The translations under genes were made by a program, and so were the position numbers. The notes below the pieces were generated by a model. It was not told the origin of the DNA, searched no databases, and saw only the letters and a list, made by a program, of their open reading frames with translations. Of a stretch of DNA of 64,000 nt, positions 49,587 through 59,794 are shown piece after piece. Each line of letters opens with the position of its first letter. Position 1 is the first letter of the stretch. The stretch comes from Pannonibacter anstelovis (GTDB lineage Bacteria; Pseudomonadota; Alphaproteobacteria; Rhizobiales; Stappiaceae): NCBI RefSeq assembly GCF_036881715.1, contig NZ_JBAKBF010000007.1, positions 62,001-126,000 of the forward strand, written 5' to 3'.

Positions 49587-50288
49587 TTACGCCCAGTCCA
49601 CCTGTGATGTCAGCATGTAGCCCGAGCCGTAGATGGTGCGGATGAGGGGCGTGTCCGATTCGGTCGCCAGCTTCTTGCGGATGCGGGATATGCGCACGTC
49701 GATGGAGCGGTCGAGGCTGTCGTCACGGCCGCCGTGCTCCAGCAGGTAGTCGCGCGAGAGCACGCGCTTGGGGGCCCGCAGCAGGGCTTCCAGCAGGGTG
49801 GCCTCGCCGGTGGAGAGGAACGCCTCCTCGCCGGAGGGTGAGACGAGGCGCAGTGCGCCGGGATGAAAGGTCCAGCCGGCAAACCGGGCGGCATTGCCCT
49901 TGCCAGGAGCGGTGGCCTGACGCTCGGACGAACGGCGCAGCACGGAGCGCAGCCGTGCCACGATTTCGCGCGGGTCGAAGGGTTTCACCACATAATCGTC
50001 TGCGCCCATCTCGAGCCCCATCACCCGGTCGGAGGAGTGGCTGCGGGCGGAAAGCACGATGACGGGCAGGGAGGTGCGCTTGCGGATCTCGTTGATCAGG
50101 CTCATGCCGTCCATGTCCGGCAGGCCAAGGTCGATGAGGCAGGCGTCGGGCAGCTGCTGGTCCATCATGGCGAGCATCTTGCCCGCCAGCTGGAAGCAGA
50201 CCGAGCGGAAGCCGTAGACCTCCAGCGTGCTGGCCAGAATGGCGCAGATCTCCGCCTCGTCATCGCAGATGTAAACAAGTCCGGACAT
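49587..50288 (-). CDS. OmpR-family response regulator
   Basis: 233 residues. Receiver with acidic pair YICDDEAE, phospho-Asp in CLIDLGLPDMDG, Lys in DDYVVKPFDP; C-terminal winged helix of the OmpR/PhoB type (LLEALLRAPKRVLSRDYLLE, SIDVRISRIRKKLA, IRTIYGSGYML). The start at 50288 opens directly at the receiver domain; an ATG at 50330 overlapping the kinase stop by 11 bp is the alternative and would add 14 low-complexity residues. Partner of the hybrid kinase upstream. Confidence 0.9.
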   Translation of the reverse strand: MSGLVYICDDEAEICAILASTLEVYGFRSVCFQLAGKMLAMMDQQLPDACLIDLGLPDMDGMSLINEIRKRTSLPVIVLSARSHSSDRVMGLEMGADDYVVKPFDPREIVARLRSVLRRSSERQATAPGKGNAARFAGWTFHPGALRLVSPSGEEAFLSTGEATLLEALLRAPKRVLSRDYLLEHGGRDDSLDRSIDVRISRIRKKLATESDTPLIRTIYGSGYMLTSQVDWA

Positions 50289-50319
50289 GGCTGATGTGCT
50301 GCTTCCGGTGCCGGGCGTC

Positions 50320-52308
50320 TCAGGCGTCATGGGTGGTGATCTTCCTCAAGGTTCCGGACAGCGCTGCCATGTCAAAGGGCTTGGCCAGAAGGGGGAAAGT
50401 AGCATCATCGGCGGGCTGGCCCGCCCCTTCCGCCGGGGCGCCATAGTCGGCATAGCCGCTCATCAGCGCAATGCCGATGTCCGGGCGCTCCTGCCGGATC
50501 TGGCGGACGAGCGCCAGCCCGTTCATCTGGCCAGGCATCACCACATCGGAAAGCACAGCCCGGATTTCCGGGACATCCCGCGCCAGCTCAAGGGCATCTG
50601 CGGGGCCTTCCGCCGTCAGCACCGTATACCCAAGGTCACGGATCTGCAGGGCGACCGCTTCGGCCACTGCCGCCTCATCCTCCACCAGCAGGATTAGTTC
50701 GCCGCTGCCCATGGCAAGCGCAGTCTGCGTGCCGCTGGCTCCGGTGCCGGAATGGCTGGAACCGGCTCTGAGCGGTAACAGCAGCGACACGGTGGTGCCT
50801 GCGCCGGGAGCTGTGGAGATATCCGCATGCCCGCCTGCCTGCCGGGCAAGGCCATAGACCATCGACAGGCCGAGGCCGGACCCGGTGCCGAAGGGCTTTG
50901 TCGTGAAGAAGGGCTCGAAGGCGCGTTGTTGTGTCGCTTCATCCATGCCCTGTCCGGTGTCCCGCACGCTGATACGGGCATAAGGGCCCGCGGCCAGTCC
51001 CGCGCCGGGCAGATCACGCTCCGCCAGCCGCTCCTGCGACAGGCTGACAGTGATGCTGCCGCCCTCCGGCATGGCATCGCGGGCATTGAAGACGAGGTTG
51101 ACAATGGCCGTTTCCAGCTGCGCCGGGTCCACATGCGCCACCAGCCGTTCATCGGGAAGATCAAAGGACAGGCTGATGGCGCCGGGGAGGGAGCCATGCA
51201 GCAGCGTTGCGGTGTTGGCCAGAAGCGGGGCCAGTTCCACCGTCTGCAAATCCGAGGACTGGCCCCGGCTGAAGGCCAGCATGCGCTGGGTCAGGTCTGC
51301 CCCCCGCTGCGCCGCCTGCAGCATGGGGGCGAGGTGTGCCTCCACATCGGCGGGTGTTACCTCACTGCCCTTGCGCTTCAGGCTGAGGAGATTGCCCATC
51401 AGGATGGCGAGCAGATTGTTGAAGTCATGCGCCAGCCCGCCGGTCAGCTTGCCGACCGCATCCATGCGCTGCGACTGGGCAAGCGCCGCCTCGTTGCGCT
51501 TCTGCTCCGTGGCATCCAGCGACAGCACGAAAACGCCCAGCGTGCGCCGGTCTACAGTCATGTCCGGAATGAGGGTGGAGCGCATGTAGGCAAGCTCACC
51601 GTTCGGCTTGCGGCGGCTGTACTCGTAGGACACCGCATGGCCGCTGAACGCATGCTCGATCTGCGGCTGCAACTCGGTGAAGAGCTCCGTCCCCAATACT
51701 TCCCGCGCCGGGCGCCCGGCGATGGAGGCGATGGAATGGCCAAACCATTCCGCATAACGCCGGTTGGCGAAGCGGAAGACGGGACCGGCGCCGGAGCCCG
51801 TGTCCGGGGCCATGTAGGCGACAAGGGCGGGAATGTTGTCGGTAACGAAGCGAAGCCAGTCCTCGCTCTGGCGCAGGGCGCGGGTGCGCTCGGCCACGGT
51901 CCGCTCCAGCTTCTCCTGCCGCTGCCGCTCCTCGGTGATGTCGGTGTAGATGGTGACGAACCCGCCTTGCGGCAGAGGCGTGCCACGCACGGCAATGACC
52001 TGGCCGTTGGGGCGGATACGTTCGAAATAATGCGGGACAAACTGGCGCGCCCGCTCCAGCCGCCGCTGGATCTTGCCTTCCACATCACCGGGACCGTATT
52101 CCCCGCGCTCCGTGTTGACCCGAAGGAACTCCGCCAGATGCGCACCGCGCCGGGCCAGTTCCTGCGGAAAGTCCAGCATCTCCCACAGGCCCCTGTTCCA
52201 GGCCACCAGTTGCAGGTTTGCGTCGAAGACAGAGAAGCCCTGATTCACGTGATCCAGGGCAGCCTGCAGCATGTCGATATATTCGGTGGTGCCGGAGCTG
52301 ATCGTCAT
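50320..52308 (-). CDS. PAS-PAS hybrid sensor histidine kinase with C-terminal receiver
   Basis: 662 residues, no clear membrane helix, so cytoplasmic. Domains: PAS_7 (~12-125, NQGFSVFDANLQLVAWNRG), a short coiled coil, a second PAS (~150-280), HisKA with phosphoacceptor in GGLAHDFNNLLA, HATPase (NLVFNARDAMPEGG, DTGQGMD, GTGSGLGLSMVYGLARQ), and a receiver (~530-655; LLVEDEAA, VLSDVVMPGQMNG, LLAKPFD). The His-to-Asp hybrid layout with a separate OmpR regulator immediately downstream suggests a phosphorelay or dual output. It is divergent from the CoA-ligase/ABC operon. Confidence 0.92.
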   Translation of the reverse strand: MTISSGTTEYIDMLQAALDHVNQGFSVFDANLQLVAWNRGLWEMLDFPQELARRGAHLAEFLRVNTERGEYGPGDVEGKIQRRLERARQFVPHYFERIRPNGQVIAVRGTPLPQGGFVTIYTDITEERQRQEKLERTVAERTRALRQSEDWLRFVTDNIPALVAYMAPDTGSGAGPVFRFANRRYAEWFGHSIASIAGRPAREVLGTELFTELQPQIEHAFSGHAVSYEYSRRKPNGELAYMRSTLIPDMTVDRRTLGVFVLSLDATEQKRNEAALAQSQRMDAVGKLTGGLAHDFNNLLAILMGNLLSLKRKGSEVTPADVEAHLAPMLQAAQRGADLTQRMLAFSRGQSSDLQTVELAPLLANTATLLHGSLPGAISLSFDLPDERLVAHVDPAQLETAIVNLVFNARDAMPEGGSITVSLSQERLAERDLPGAGLAAGPYARISVRDTGQGMDEATQQRAFEPFFTTKPFGTGSGLGLSMVYGLARQAGGHADISTAPGAGTTVSLLLPLRAGSSHSGTGASGTQTALAMGSGELILLVEDEAAVAEAVALQIRDLGYTVLTAEGPADALELARDVPEIRAVLSDVVMPGQMNGLALVRQIRQERPDIGIALMSGYADYGAPAEGAGQPADDATFPLLAKPFDMAALSGTLRKITTHDA

Positions 52309-52561
52309 GGCGTGAGTTTAGGCAGAAGGCCGGAGGGAACACCAGTCAGCCATCGGATGAATGGAGGATGGCTGTGAAATAATTCGTCACAGTCTGAACA
52401 TACTGGCGCAATGCACCGGGTCTACCGTCAAATGCAACCCATGGTGAGACATCCGCAGGCTCCTCCAAAGAAAGAGCTTGCGGCCCTTCGGGAGGAAGGC
52501 GTTTCATGAGGGTCAAAACGCGACTCCGGCAAACGGGGCGCTGCGGAGGGTGGACGACGCG

Positions 52562-54547
52562 ATGGCAAGATTGACCAGCGCTGCGAGGGAGGGTGCGGAC
52601 ACCTTTCCGAAGATTCTCTTGTGCAATGCGAAAGAACTTGGAAGCCGTACTGCAGTGCGGGAAAAAGACCTTGGTATCTGGCAAAGCTGGACCTGGTCAG
52701 AAGTTCTTGACGAGACGCGCAGCTTTTCAATCGGTCTCAGCCAGCTCGGCTTGAAGGCCGGCGACAAGATCGCAATTGTCGGCGCCAACAGACCCCGGCT
52801 TTACTGGTCGATGGTAGCGGCTCAGGCTCTGGGCGCCGTGCCGGTTCCCGTCTATGCAGATTCTGTCGCAGAGGAAATGGCCTATGTTCTGGGTCACGCC
52901 GAAGTTCGCTTTGCGGTTGTGGAGGATCAGGAGCAGGTCGACAAACTTCTCTCCATGTCGGAGAGCGTGCCGAGCCTGAGTGCCTTGATCTATGACGATC
53001 CGCGTGGCCTGCGGGACTATGATCATACCCGCCTTCACAGCTTCACCGGCGTGCAGGATCTTGGCCGACAGCATATGGCATCAGACCCGAAGGCGCTCAG
53101 CGCCTGGCAAGAGGGGCTGGCAAAGGGCAGGGGCAGTGACATTGCCGTGATGCTCTACACCTCCGGCACCACCGGCCGCCCCAAGGGCGTGATGCTGTCC
53201 TTCGACAATCTGATCATCTCGGCGCGCAACGCCAATGCCTTCGACAAGCTGGATGAGAGCGAGGATATCCTCGCCTATCTGCCGCTTGCCTGGATCGGCG
53301 ACCACGTGTTCTCGCTGGCCCAGGCCTATACGGCCGGTTACTGCGTCAACTGCCCGGAAAGCCTCGACACGGTGGATCTGGACCGGCTGGAGATCGCGCC
53401 GACCTACTTCTTCGCCCCGCCGCGCGTCTTCGAGAGCATGCTCACCCGCATCATGGTGCGCATGGAAGACGCGGGCCGGATGAAGAAGGCCATGTTCGAC
53501 TATTTCATGGGCGTTGCCCGCCGGTCTGGCGAGAAGATACTCAATGGCCAGCCGGTGCCGCTGATGGACCGGCTGCTCTATGGCCTTGGTGAGGTGCTTG
53601 TCTATGGCCCGTTGAAGAACCGCATCGGCCTGACCCGGCTGAAGGTCGGCTACACGGCGGGTGAGGCCATCGGGCCTGAGATCTTCAGCTTCTACCGCTC
53701 GCTTGGCCTCAATCTGAAGCAGCTCTACGGCCAGACGGAAGCCAGCGTCTACATCACCCTGCAGCCGGATGGCGAGATCTTTGCCGATACGGTCGGCAAG
53801 CCCGCCCCGCAGGTGGAGCTGAAGATCGCGGAGAATGGCGAGGTGCTCTACCGCTCGCCGGGCACTTTCGTCGCCTATTACAAGAACGACGAGGCCACCC
53901 GCACCACAAAGACGGAAGATGGCTGGGTCTTCACCGGTGACGCTGGCTTCATTGCCCCCAACGGCCACCTCAAGATCATCGACCGCGCCAAGGATGTGGG
54001 CAAGCTCAACACCGGTGCGCTGTTTGCGCCGAAATACATCGAGAACAAGCTGAAGTTCTTCCCCAACATCAAGGAGGCGGTCGCCTTCGGCAATGAGCGG
54101 GATTTCGTCGGCGTATTTCTCAACATCGACCTGACGGCGGTGGGCAGCTGGGCGGAGCGCAACAACGTCAACTACGCCAGCTATCAGGAGCTTGCCGCCC
54201 ATCCGGACGTCTACCGGATGATCCAGCAGCATGTGGACCAGGTGAACCGGGATCTGGCGGCAGAGCCGATGATGGCAGGCGCGCAGATCCACCGCTTCCT
54301 CATTCTGCACAAGGAGCTTGATGCCGATGACGGCGAGCTGACGCGCACGCAGAAGGTCCGCCGGTCCTTCATTGCCGAGCGCTACGCCCCGCTGATCGAG
54401 GGGCTCTATGACGGCTCCACCTCGCGCCATGTGCGCACTGAAGTCACCTTCGAGGATGGCCGCACGGGCGTTATCGAGGCCACGGTCGAGATCAGGGACA
54501 TGACGCCGCACGCCCCGGTGCAGGCCATGCGGGAGGCTGCAGAATGA
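52562..54547 (+). CDS. AMP-forming acyl-CoA synthetase (long-chain FACS-like)
   Basis: 661 residues. P-loop-like AMP motif VMLYTSGTTGRPKGVMLSFDN, then YGQTEASVYITLQ (A5), TGDAGFIAPNGHLKIIDRAKDVGKLNTG (A7-A8). The protein activates a carboxylic acid to its CoA thioester via an acyl-adenylate. ATG 52562 follows GGAGGG by 11 nt; a longer frame starts at 52478. First gene of an operon with an ABC importer; its stop overlaps the next start by 4 bp (ATGA), so import and activation are coupled. Confidence 0.92.
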   Translation: MARLTSAAREGADTFPKILLCNAKELGSRTAVREKDLGIWQSWTWSEVLDETRSFSIGLSQLGLKAGDKIAIVGANRPRLYWSMVAAQALGAVPVPVYADSVAEEMAYVLGHAEVRFAVVEDQEQVDKLLSMSESVPSLSALIYDDPRGLRDYDHTRLHSFTGVQDLGRQHMASDPKALSAWQEGLAKGRGSDIAVMLYTSGTTGRPKGVMLSFDNLIISARNANAFDKLDESEDILAYLPLAWIGDHVFSLAQAYTAGYCVNCPESLDTVDLDRLEIAPTYFFAPPRVFESMLTRIMVRMEDAGRMKKAMFDYFMGVARRSGEKILNGQPVPLMDRLLYGLGEVLVYGPLKNRIGLTRLKVGYTAGEAIGPEIFSFYRSLGLNLKQLYGQTEASVYITLQPDGEIFADTVGKPAPQVELKIAENGEVLYRSPGTFVAYYKNDEATRTTKTEDGWVFTGDAGFIAPNGHLKIIDRAKDVGKLNTGALFAPKYIENKLKFFPNIKEAVAFGNERDFVGVFLNIDLTAVGSWAERNNVNYASYQELAAHPDVYRMIQQHVDQVNRDLAAEPMMAGAQIHRFLILHKELDADDGELTRTQKVRRSFIAERYAPLIEGLYDGSTSRHVRTEVTFEDGRTGVIEATVEIRDMTPHAPVQAMREAAE

Positions 54548-55374
54548 ACGCCATGACAGCAACCAGCATGCAGCCGGTGGAGCCGGAAGCCGAAGTTGCA
54601 CCCGCACCGGAGGTGCTGCTGAAGATCGAGAACGTCTCGCTTTCCTTCGGCGGTGTGAAGGCGATTACCAATATCTCCTTCGACATCCGCAAGGGGGAGA
54701 TCCGCGCCATCATCGGCCCCAATGGGGCGGGCAAGACGTCGATGCTCAATGTCATCAACGGCTTCTACCATCCCCAGCAAGGTACCATCACCTGGAAAGG
54801 GCAGACCCGCAGCAAGATGCGGCCCTATGATGCGGCGGCGCAGGGCATCGCCCGCACTTTCCAGAACGTGGCGCTGTTCAAGGGCATGAGCACGCTCGAC
54901 AACATCATGTCGGGCCGGTCGCTGAAGATGCACCGCAACTTCTTCTGGCAGCTCCTGCATTACGGCCCGGCGCGGGACGAGGAAATCGAGCACCGCCGCA
55001 AGGTCGAGGACATCATCGACTTTCTGGAGATCCAGGCCATCCGCAAGACGCCGGTGGGCAAGCTGCCCTATGGCCTGCAGAAGCGGGTGGAACTGGGCCG
55101 TGCACTGGCCATGGAGCCGGAGCTTCTGCTGCTCGACGAGCCGATGGCCGGCATGAACCTTGAGGAGAAGGAGGACATGAGCCGCTTCATCCTCGACGTG
55201 AACCAGCAGTTCGGCACCACCATCGCCCTCATCGAGCATGACATGGGTGTGGTCATGGACCTGTCCGACCGGGTGGTCGTGCTCGACTACGGCAAGAAGA
55301 TCGCCGATGGGCCCCCTGCCGAGGTGCAGGCCAGTCAGGAAGTCATCGACGCCTATCTCGGCGTGGCGCATTAA
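54544..55374 (+). CDS. Branched-chain-type ABC transporter ATP-binding protein (LivG-like)
   Basis: 276 residues. Walker A GPNGAGKTS, Q-loop ARTFQNVALFKGMS, signature LPYGLQKRVELGRAL (variant of LSGGQ), Walker B LLLLDEPMAGMN and H-loop IEHDMG. The PYGLQKRVE signature is typical of the HAAT subgroup found with acyl-CoA ligases rather than of amino-acid LivG proper. Overlaps the ligase gene by ATGA. Confidence 0.94.
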   Translation: MNAMTATSMQPVEPEAEVAPAPEVLLKIENVSLSFGGVKAITNISFDIRKGEIRAIIGPNGAGKTSMLNVINGFYHPQQGTITWKGQTRSKMRPYDAAAQGIARTFQNVALFKGMSTLDNIMSGRSLKMHRNFFWQLLHYGPARDEEIEHRRKVEDIIDFLEIQAIRKTPVGKLPYGLQKRVELGRALAMEPELLLLDEPMAGMNLEEKEDMSRFILDVNQQFGTTIALIEHDMGVVMDLSDRVVVLDYGKKIADGPPAEVQASQEVIDAYLGVAH

Positions 55375-55384
55375 GGAGGCGGCG

Positions 55385-56338
55385 ATGCTCTATGATATCT
55401 TCATCCTGCCTTTTGCGCAGATGGCCGAGCAGCCGGACTTCCTGCTGCAGGTGCTGTGGGAAGGCTTTGTGGCGGGCATTCTCTACGCCCTGATTGCCCT
55501 CGGTTTCGTGCTGATCTTCAAGGCGTCCGGCGTCTTCAATTTCGCGCAGGGCATCATGGTGGTGTTCGCGGGGCTGACACTTGTCGGGCTCTATGAGCAC
55601 GGGGTCCCCGCGTTTCTGGCGCTGCTGCTGACCATCGGTGTGATGGGGCTTCTGGCCTATACGATCGAGCGGGTGGTGATGCGGCCGCTGGTGAACCAGC
55701 CGGAAATCATCCTGCTGATGGCGACCATCGGCATGACCTACTTCCTCATCGGTTTTGGCGAGTTCATCTTCGGCGGCGAGCCGAAGCGCATGATCACCGA
55801 AGAGCTGTGGCTGCCCACGGGCTCCACCGCCATCGAGTTCGGCGAGCGCGGTCTCGTCATCCTGCAGCACATCGACATTGCGGCAGCGGTGATCGCCATG
55901 CTGATGGTGGCAAGCCTCGGCATCTTCTTCAACAAGACCCGCATCGGCCGGGCGCTGCGGGCGGTGGCCGATGACCATCAGGCAGCGCTTTCCGTCGGCA
56001 TCTCGCTGAACCAGATCTGGGCCATCGTGTGGTTTGCCGCCGGCATCGTGGCGCTGGTGACAGGCATCATGTGGGGCGCGCGTTCGGATGTGTCCTTCGC
56101 GTTGGAGATCGTCGCCTTCAAGGCTCTGCCGGTGCTGATCCTTGGCGGCTTCACTTCCATCCCCGGCGCCATCATCGGCGGGCTGATCATCGGCTTCGGC
56201 GAGAAGCTCGGCGAGATCTACTGGGGTCCGCTGGTGGGCGGGGGCATCGAATCCTGGCTCGCCTATATCATCGCCCTGATCTTCCTTCTGTTCCGTCCGC
56301 AAGGTCTCTTCGGCGAACGCATCATCGAGCGCGTGTGA
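55385..56338 (+). CDS. Branched-chain-type ABC permease (LivH-like)
   Basis: 317 residues, about eight helices. GFVAGILYALIALGFVLIFKASGVFNFAQG and ALRAVADDHQAALSVGISLNQIWAIVWFAAGIVA are LivH hallmarks. AAGGAGG lies 5 nt before ATG 55385. A longer upstream frame reads through the LivG gene and is not used. Confidence 0.94.
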   Translation: MLYDIFILPFAQMAEQPDFLLQVLWEGFVAGILYALIALGFVLIFKASGVFNFAQGIMVVFAGLTLVGLYEHGVPAFLALLLTIGVMGLLAYTIERVVMRPLVNQPEIILLMATIGMTYFLIGFGEFIFGGEPKRMITEELWLPTGSTAIEFGERGLVILQHIDIAAAVIAMLMVASLGIFFNKTRIGRALRAVADDHQAALSVGISLNQIWAIVWFAAGIVALVTGIMWGARSDVSFALEIVAFKALPVLILGGFTSIPGAIIGGLIIGFGEKLGEIYWGPLVGGGIESWLAYIIALIFLLFRPQGLFGERIIERV

Positions 56339-56344
56339 GGTCCC

Positions 56345-57421
56345 ATGTTTTACCGTGAGGCAGGCCAGTTCAAGACGAGCTACGAGGCGGATCAGGCGCT
56401 GTTCCCGATCCGGCAGGACCGGATCGGCATTGCGATCCTCATCTTTGGTGCCTTCGTTGCTGTTCCTTACCTGGCTAATGATTTCTTCCTGAGCTCGATC
56501 ATGATCCCGTTCCTGGTGTTCTCGCTGGCGGCGATCGGGCTCAACGTGCTGACGGGCTTTGCCGGACAGCTTTCCCTCGGCTCCGGTGCCTTCATGGGTG
56601 TTGGCGCCTATGCGGCCTACAAGCTCACCTCCATCTTTCCGGATGTGAACGTGATCCTGCTGGTGCTGGTGTCGGGCGTGTTTTCAGCTGGCATCGGCGC
56701 GATCTTCGGCCTGCCGAGCCTGCGCATCAAGGGGCTCTATCTGGCGGTGACGACACTGGCGGCGCAGTTCTTCCTGGAATGGTGCTTCATCCGCATCGGC
56801 TGGCTCTACAATTACAACGCCTCCGGCGCCATCGAGATCCCGCACCGCACGATGTTCGGCATCACCATTGCGGGGGCCGAGGCCGCGCCGCTGACGCGCT
56901 ACTTCATCGTGCTGTGCATCACGCTCGCCATTGCGGTGCTGGTGTCGAACCTGATCCGCGGCCGCATCGGCCGGTCCTGGATGATGATCCGCGACATGGA
57001 CATTGCGGCGGAACTGATCGGCATCCGCCCGCTCCGGGCCAAGCTGCTGGCCTTCGCGGTGTCGTCCTATATCTGCGGCGTGGCGGGTGCGATGATGGTG
57101 TTCTTCTGGCTCAATGCAGCCGAACCCTCGTCCTACTCGATCGCCCTGTCGTTCCAGATTCTGTTCATGGTCATTCTGGGCGGGCTTGGCAGCATCAGCG
57201 GGTCGTTTCTGGGGGCCGCCTTCATCTGGATCCTGCCGGTCCTGTTGCGCGCCATTCCGGCAATGACAGGCATCGAGGTGGGGGCCGAGACGATCCAGCA
57301 TCTGGCTCACATGATCGTGGGCGCGCTGATCATCTTCTTCCTGATCGTGGAACCGCATGGTCTCGCCCGGCTGTGGCAGATCGGCAAGCAGAAGCTTCGG
57401 GTGTGGCCGTTCCCATACTGA
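56345..57421 (+). CDS. Branched-chain-type ABC permease (LivM-like)
   Basis: 358 residues, about nine helices. AIGLNVLTGFAGQLSLGSGAFMGVGAYAA, FGLPSLRIKGLYLAVTTLAAQFFLEW and MIRDMDIAAELIGIRPLRAKLLAFAVSSYICGVAGAM are conserved LivM motifs. Six bases behind LivH. A 97-bp gap before the binding-protein gene may carry an internal promoter, as the SBP is usually needed in excess. Confidence 0.94.
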   Translation: MFYREAGQFKTSYEADQALFPIRQDRIGIAILIFGAFVAVPYLANDFFLSSIMIPFLVFSLAAIGLNVLTGFAGQLSLGSGAFMGVGAYAAYKLTSIFPDVNVILLVLVSGVFSAGIGAIFGLPSLRIKGLYLAVTTLAAQFFLEWCFIRIGWLYNYNASGAIEIPHRTMFGITIAGAEAAPLTRYFIVLCITLAIAVLVSNLIRGRIGRSWMMIRDMDIAAELIGIRPLRAKLLAFAVSSYICGVAGAMMVFFWLNAAEPSSYSIALSFQILFMVILGGLGSISGSFLGAAFIWILPVLLRAIPAMTGIEVGAETIQHLAHMIVGALIIFFLIVEPHGLARLWQIGKQKLRVWPFPY

Positions 57422-57518
57422 TGGCCATACGCAATCAAATCCGGCCGGACCCGGCAACCGCCACAAAGGCAAAGACAAGCGGATACGGGCTCCAGCCGTT
57501 CTTTGGGAGGAAAGCAAC

Positions 57519-58844
57519 ATGAACTTCAAGGCAATCGCATTGAGCACCGTCCTTGCGCTGGGGGTGGCCGCGCCCTTCGCGGCCCAGCCCGCAGCGGCGG
57601 CGGATGGCAATTACATCCCGCTCCTCACCTACCGGACCGGCGCCTTTGCAGGCTCGGGCATCCACATTGCCAACGGCATGTATGACTATCTGCAGATGCT
57701 GAACGAGCGCGATGGCGGCATCGGCGGCGTCAAGATCATTCTGGAGGAATGCGAGACGGGATACGATCCGCAGAAGGGCATGGAGTGCTACGAGGCGACC
57801 AAGGGCAAGGGCGCCCTGATGTACAATCCGTATTCCACCGGCACCACGCTGCAGATCATCCCGAAAGCAGGCGTCGACAAGATCCCTGTCCTGTCCATGG
57901 GCTATGGTCTGTCGGCAGCCGCCATCGGCAATACCTTCCCTTGGGTCTTCAACGTGCCGGACACCTACTGGGACGGCCTGTCCGTGATCATCAAGTACAT
58001 TGGTGAGCAGGAAGGCGGCATGGACAAGCTGAAGGGCAAGAAGATCGGCTACATCTTCCTCGACGCCGGATTCGGCCGCGAGCCGATCCCGCTGCTGGAA
58101 CAGCTCTCGAAGGACTACGGCTTTGAGGTGACCCAGTATCCGGTTCCAGCCAAGGAAATGCAGAACCAGTCTTCGCAGTGGCTCAACATCCGCCGCGACC
58201 GTCCTGACTATGTGATCATGTGGGGCTGGGGCGCCATGAACCCGACCGCCATCAAGGAAGCGGTCAAGACGCGCTTCCCGATGGACAAGATGATCGGCGT
58301 CTGGTGGTCGGCCGGCGATGATGATGCAGCTGCCGGCGGGGCTGGTGCCAAAGGCTACAAGGCGCTGAACATCTCCGGCCTCGGCACCGACTATCCGGCG
58401 TTGGCCGACATCAAGAAGCTGGTCGTTGACGCCGGCAAGTCGCAGACCACCGAAGCCAATTTCGGCAATGTCCTCTACAACCGCGGCGTCCTCAATTCTG
58501 TGCTGATGGCTGAAGCCATTCGCACCGCGCAGGAAAAGACCGGCAAGACCGTTCTGACCGGCGAAGATGTGCGCATCGGCCTTGAATCGCTGAATATCAC
58601 GGCAGAGCGTCTCGAGGAGATCGGCCTCGCCGGTTTCGCTCATCCGATGAAGGTCACCTGCGAAGATCACGCTGGTTCGCACCCGGTCTACATCCAGGAG
58701 TGGGATGGCACCAAGTGGGTGAAGGCTTCGGACTGGATCGAGCCGATGAAGGATGTCGTGCGCCCGCTGCTTGAGGCCGCTGCCAAGGAGTACACGGAAA
58801 AGAACGCCCCCTGGCCGGCCCGGACGGAGCCCTGCCCGAACTGA
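57519..58844 (+). CDS. ABC transporter substrate-binding protein, type 1 (Leu/Ile/Val-like, HAAT family)
   Basis: 441 residues with a Sec signal peptide (cut near PAAAADG). Periplasmic type I fold with LLTYRTGAFAGSGIHIANGMYDYLQMLNE and ILEECETGYDPQKGMECYEATK. GGGAGG 7 nt upstream of ATG 57519. Larger than amino-acid LIV proteins (~370) and typical of the HAAT subgroup located beside acyl-CoA ligases, where aromatic or fatty acids are ligands. A perfect 11-bp hairpin follows it (58865-58893). Confidence 0.93.
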   Translation: MNFKAIALSTVLALGVAAPFAAQPAAAADGNYIPLLTYRTGAFAGSGIHIANGMYDYLQMLNERDGGIGGVKIILEECETGYDPQKGMECYEATKGKGALMYNPYSTGTTLQIIPKAGVDKIPVLSMGYGLSAAAIGNTFPWVFNVPDTYWDGLSVIIKYIGEQEGGMDKLKGKKIGYIFLDAGFGREPIPLLEQLSKDYGFEVTQYPVPAKEMQNQSSQWLNIRRDRPDYVIMWGWGAMNPTAIKEAVKTRFPMDKMIGVWWSAGDDDAAAGGAGAKGYKALNISGLGTDYPALADIKKLVVDAGKSQTTEANFGNVLYNRGVLNSVLMAEAIRTAQEKTGKTVLTGEDVRIGLESLNITAERLEEIGLAGFAHPMKVTCEDHAGSHPVYIQEWDGTKWVKASDWIEPMKDVVRPLLEAAAKEYTEKNAPWPARTEPCPN

Positions 58845-58864
58845 CGTCAGTTCAAGGATGCTTT

Positions 58865-58893
58865 CTGCCGCGGGCATGAACCGCCCGCGGCAG
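58865..58893 (+). other. Perfect 11-bp hairpin behind the HAAT binding-protein gene
   Basis: CTGCCGCGGGC (58865-58875) and GCCCGCGGCAG (58883-58893) flank ATGAACC, 21 bp after the binding-protein stop and 27 bp before the next start. No T-run, so probably an mRNA-stabilising or attenuating stem. Confidence 0.6.
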
Positions 58894-58919
58894 GGAAATG
58901 CCGAAAGAGGATCAGACCC

Positions 58920-59753
<834 letters not shown>

Positions 59754-59794
59754 CCAGCGCAGGTATTTCAAGGCGAAGCAAGCGAGGACAGGCT

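Noticed and set aside
50827..52377. Plus-strand open frame of 516 codons opposite the hybrid histidine kinase
   Set aside because: Opposite strand of an unmistakable kinase; no recognisable motif.
53081..54607. Minus-strand open frame of 508 codons opposite the acyl-CoA synthetase
   Set aside because: Shadow of a clear AMP-binding enzyme; no domain or ribosome-binding site.
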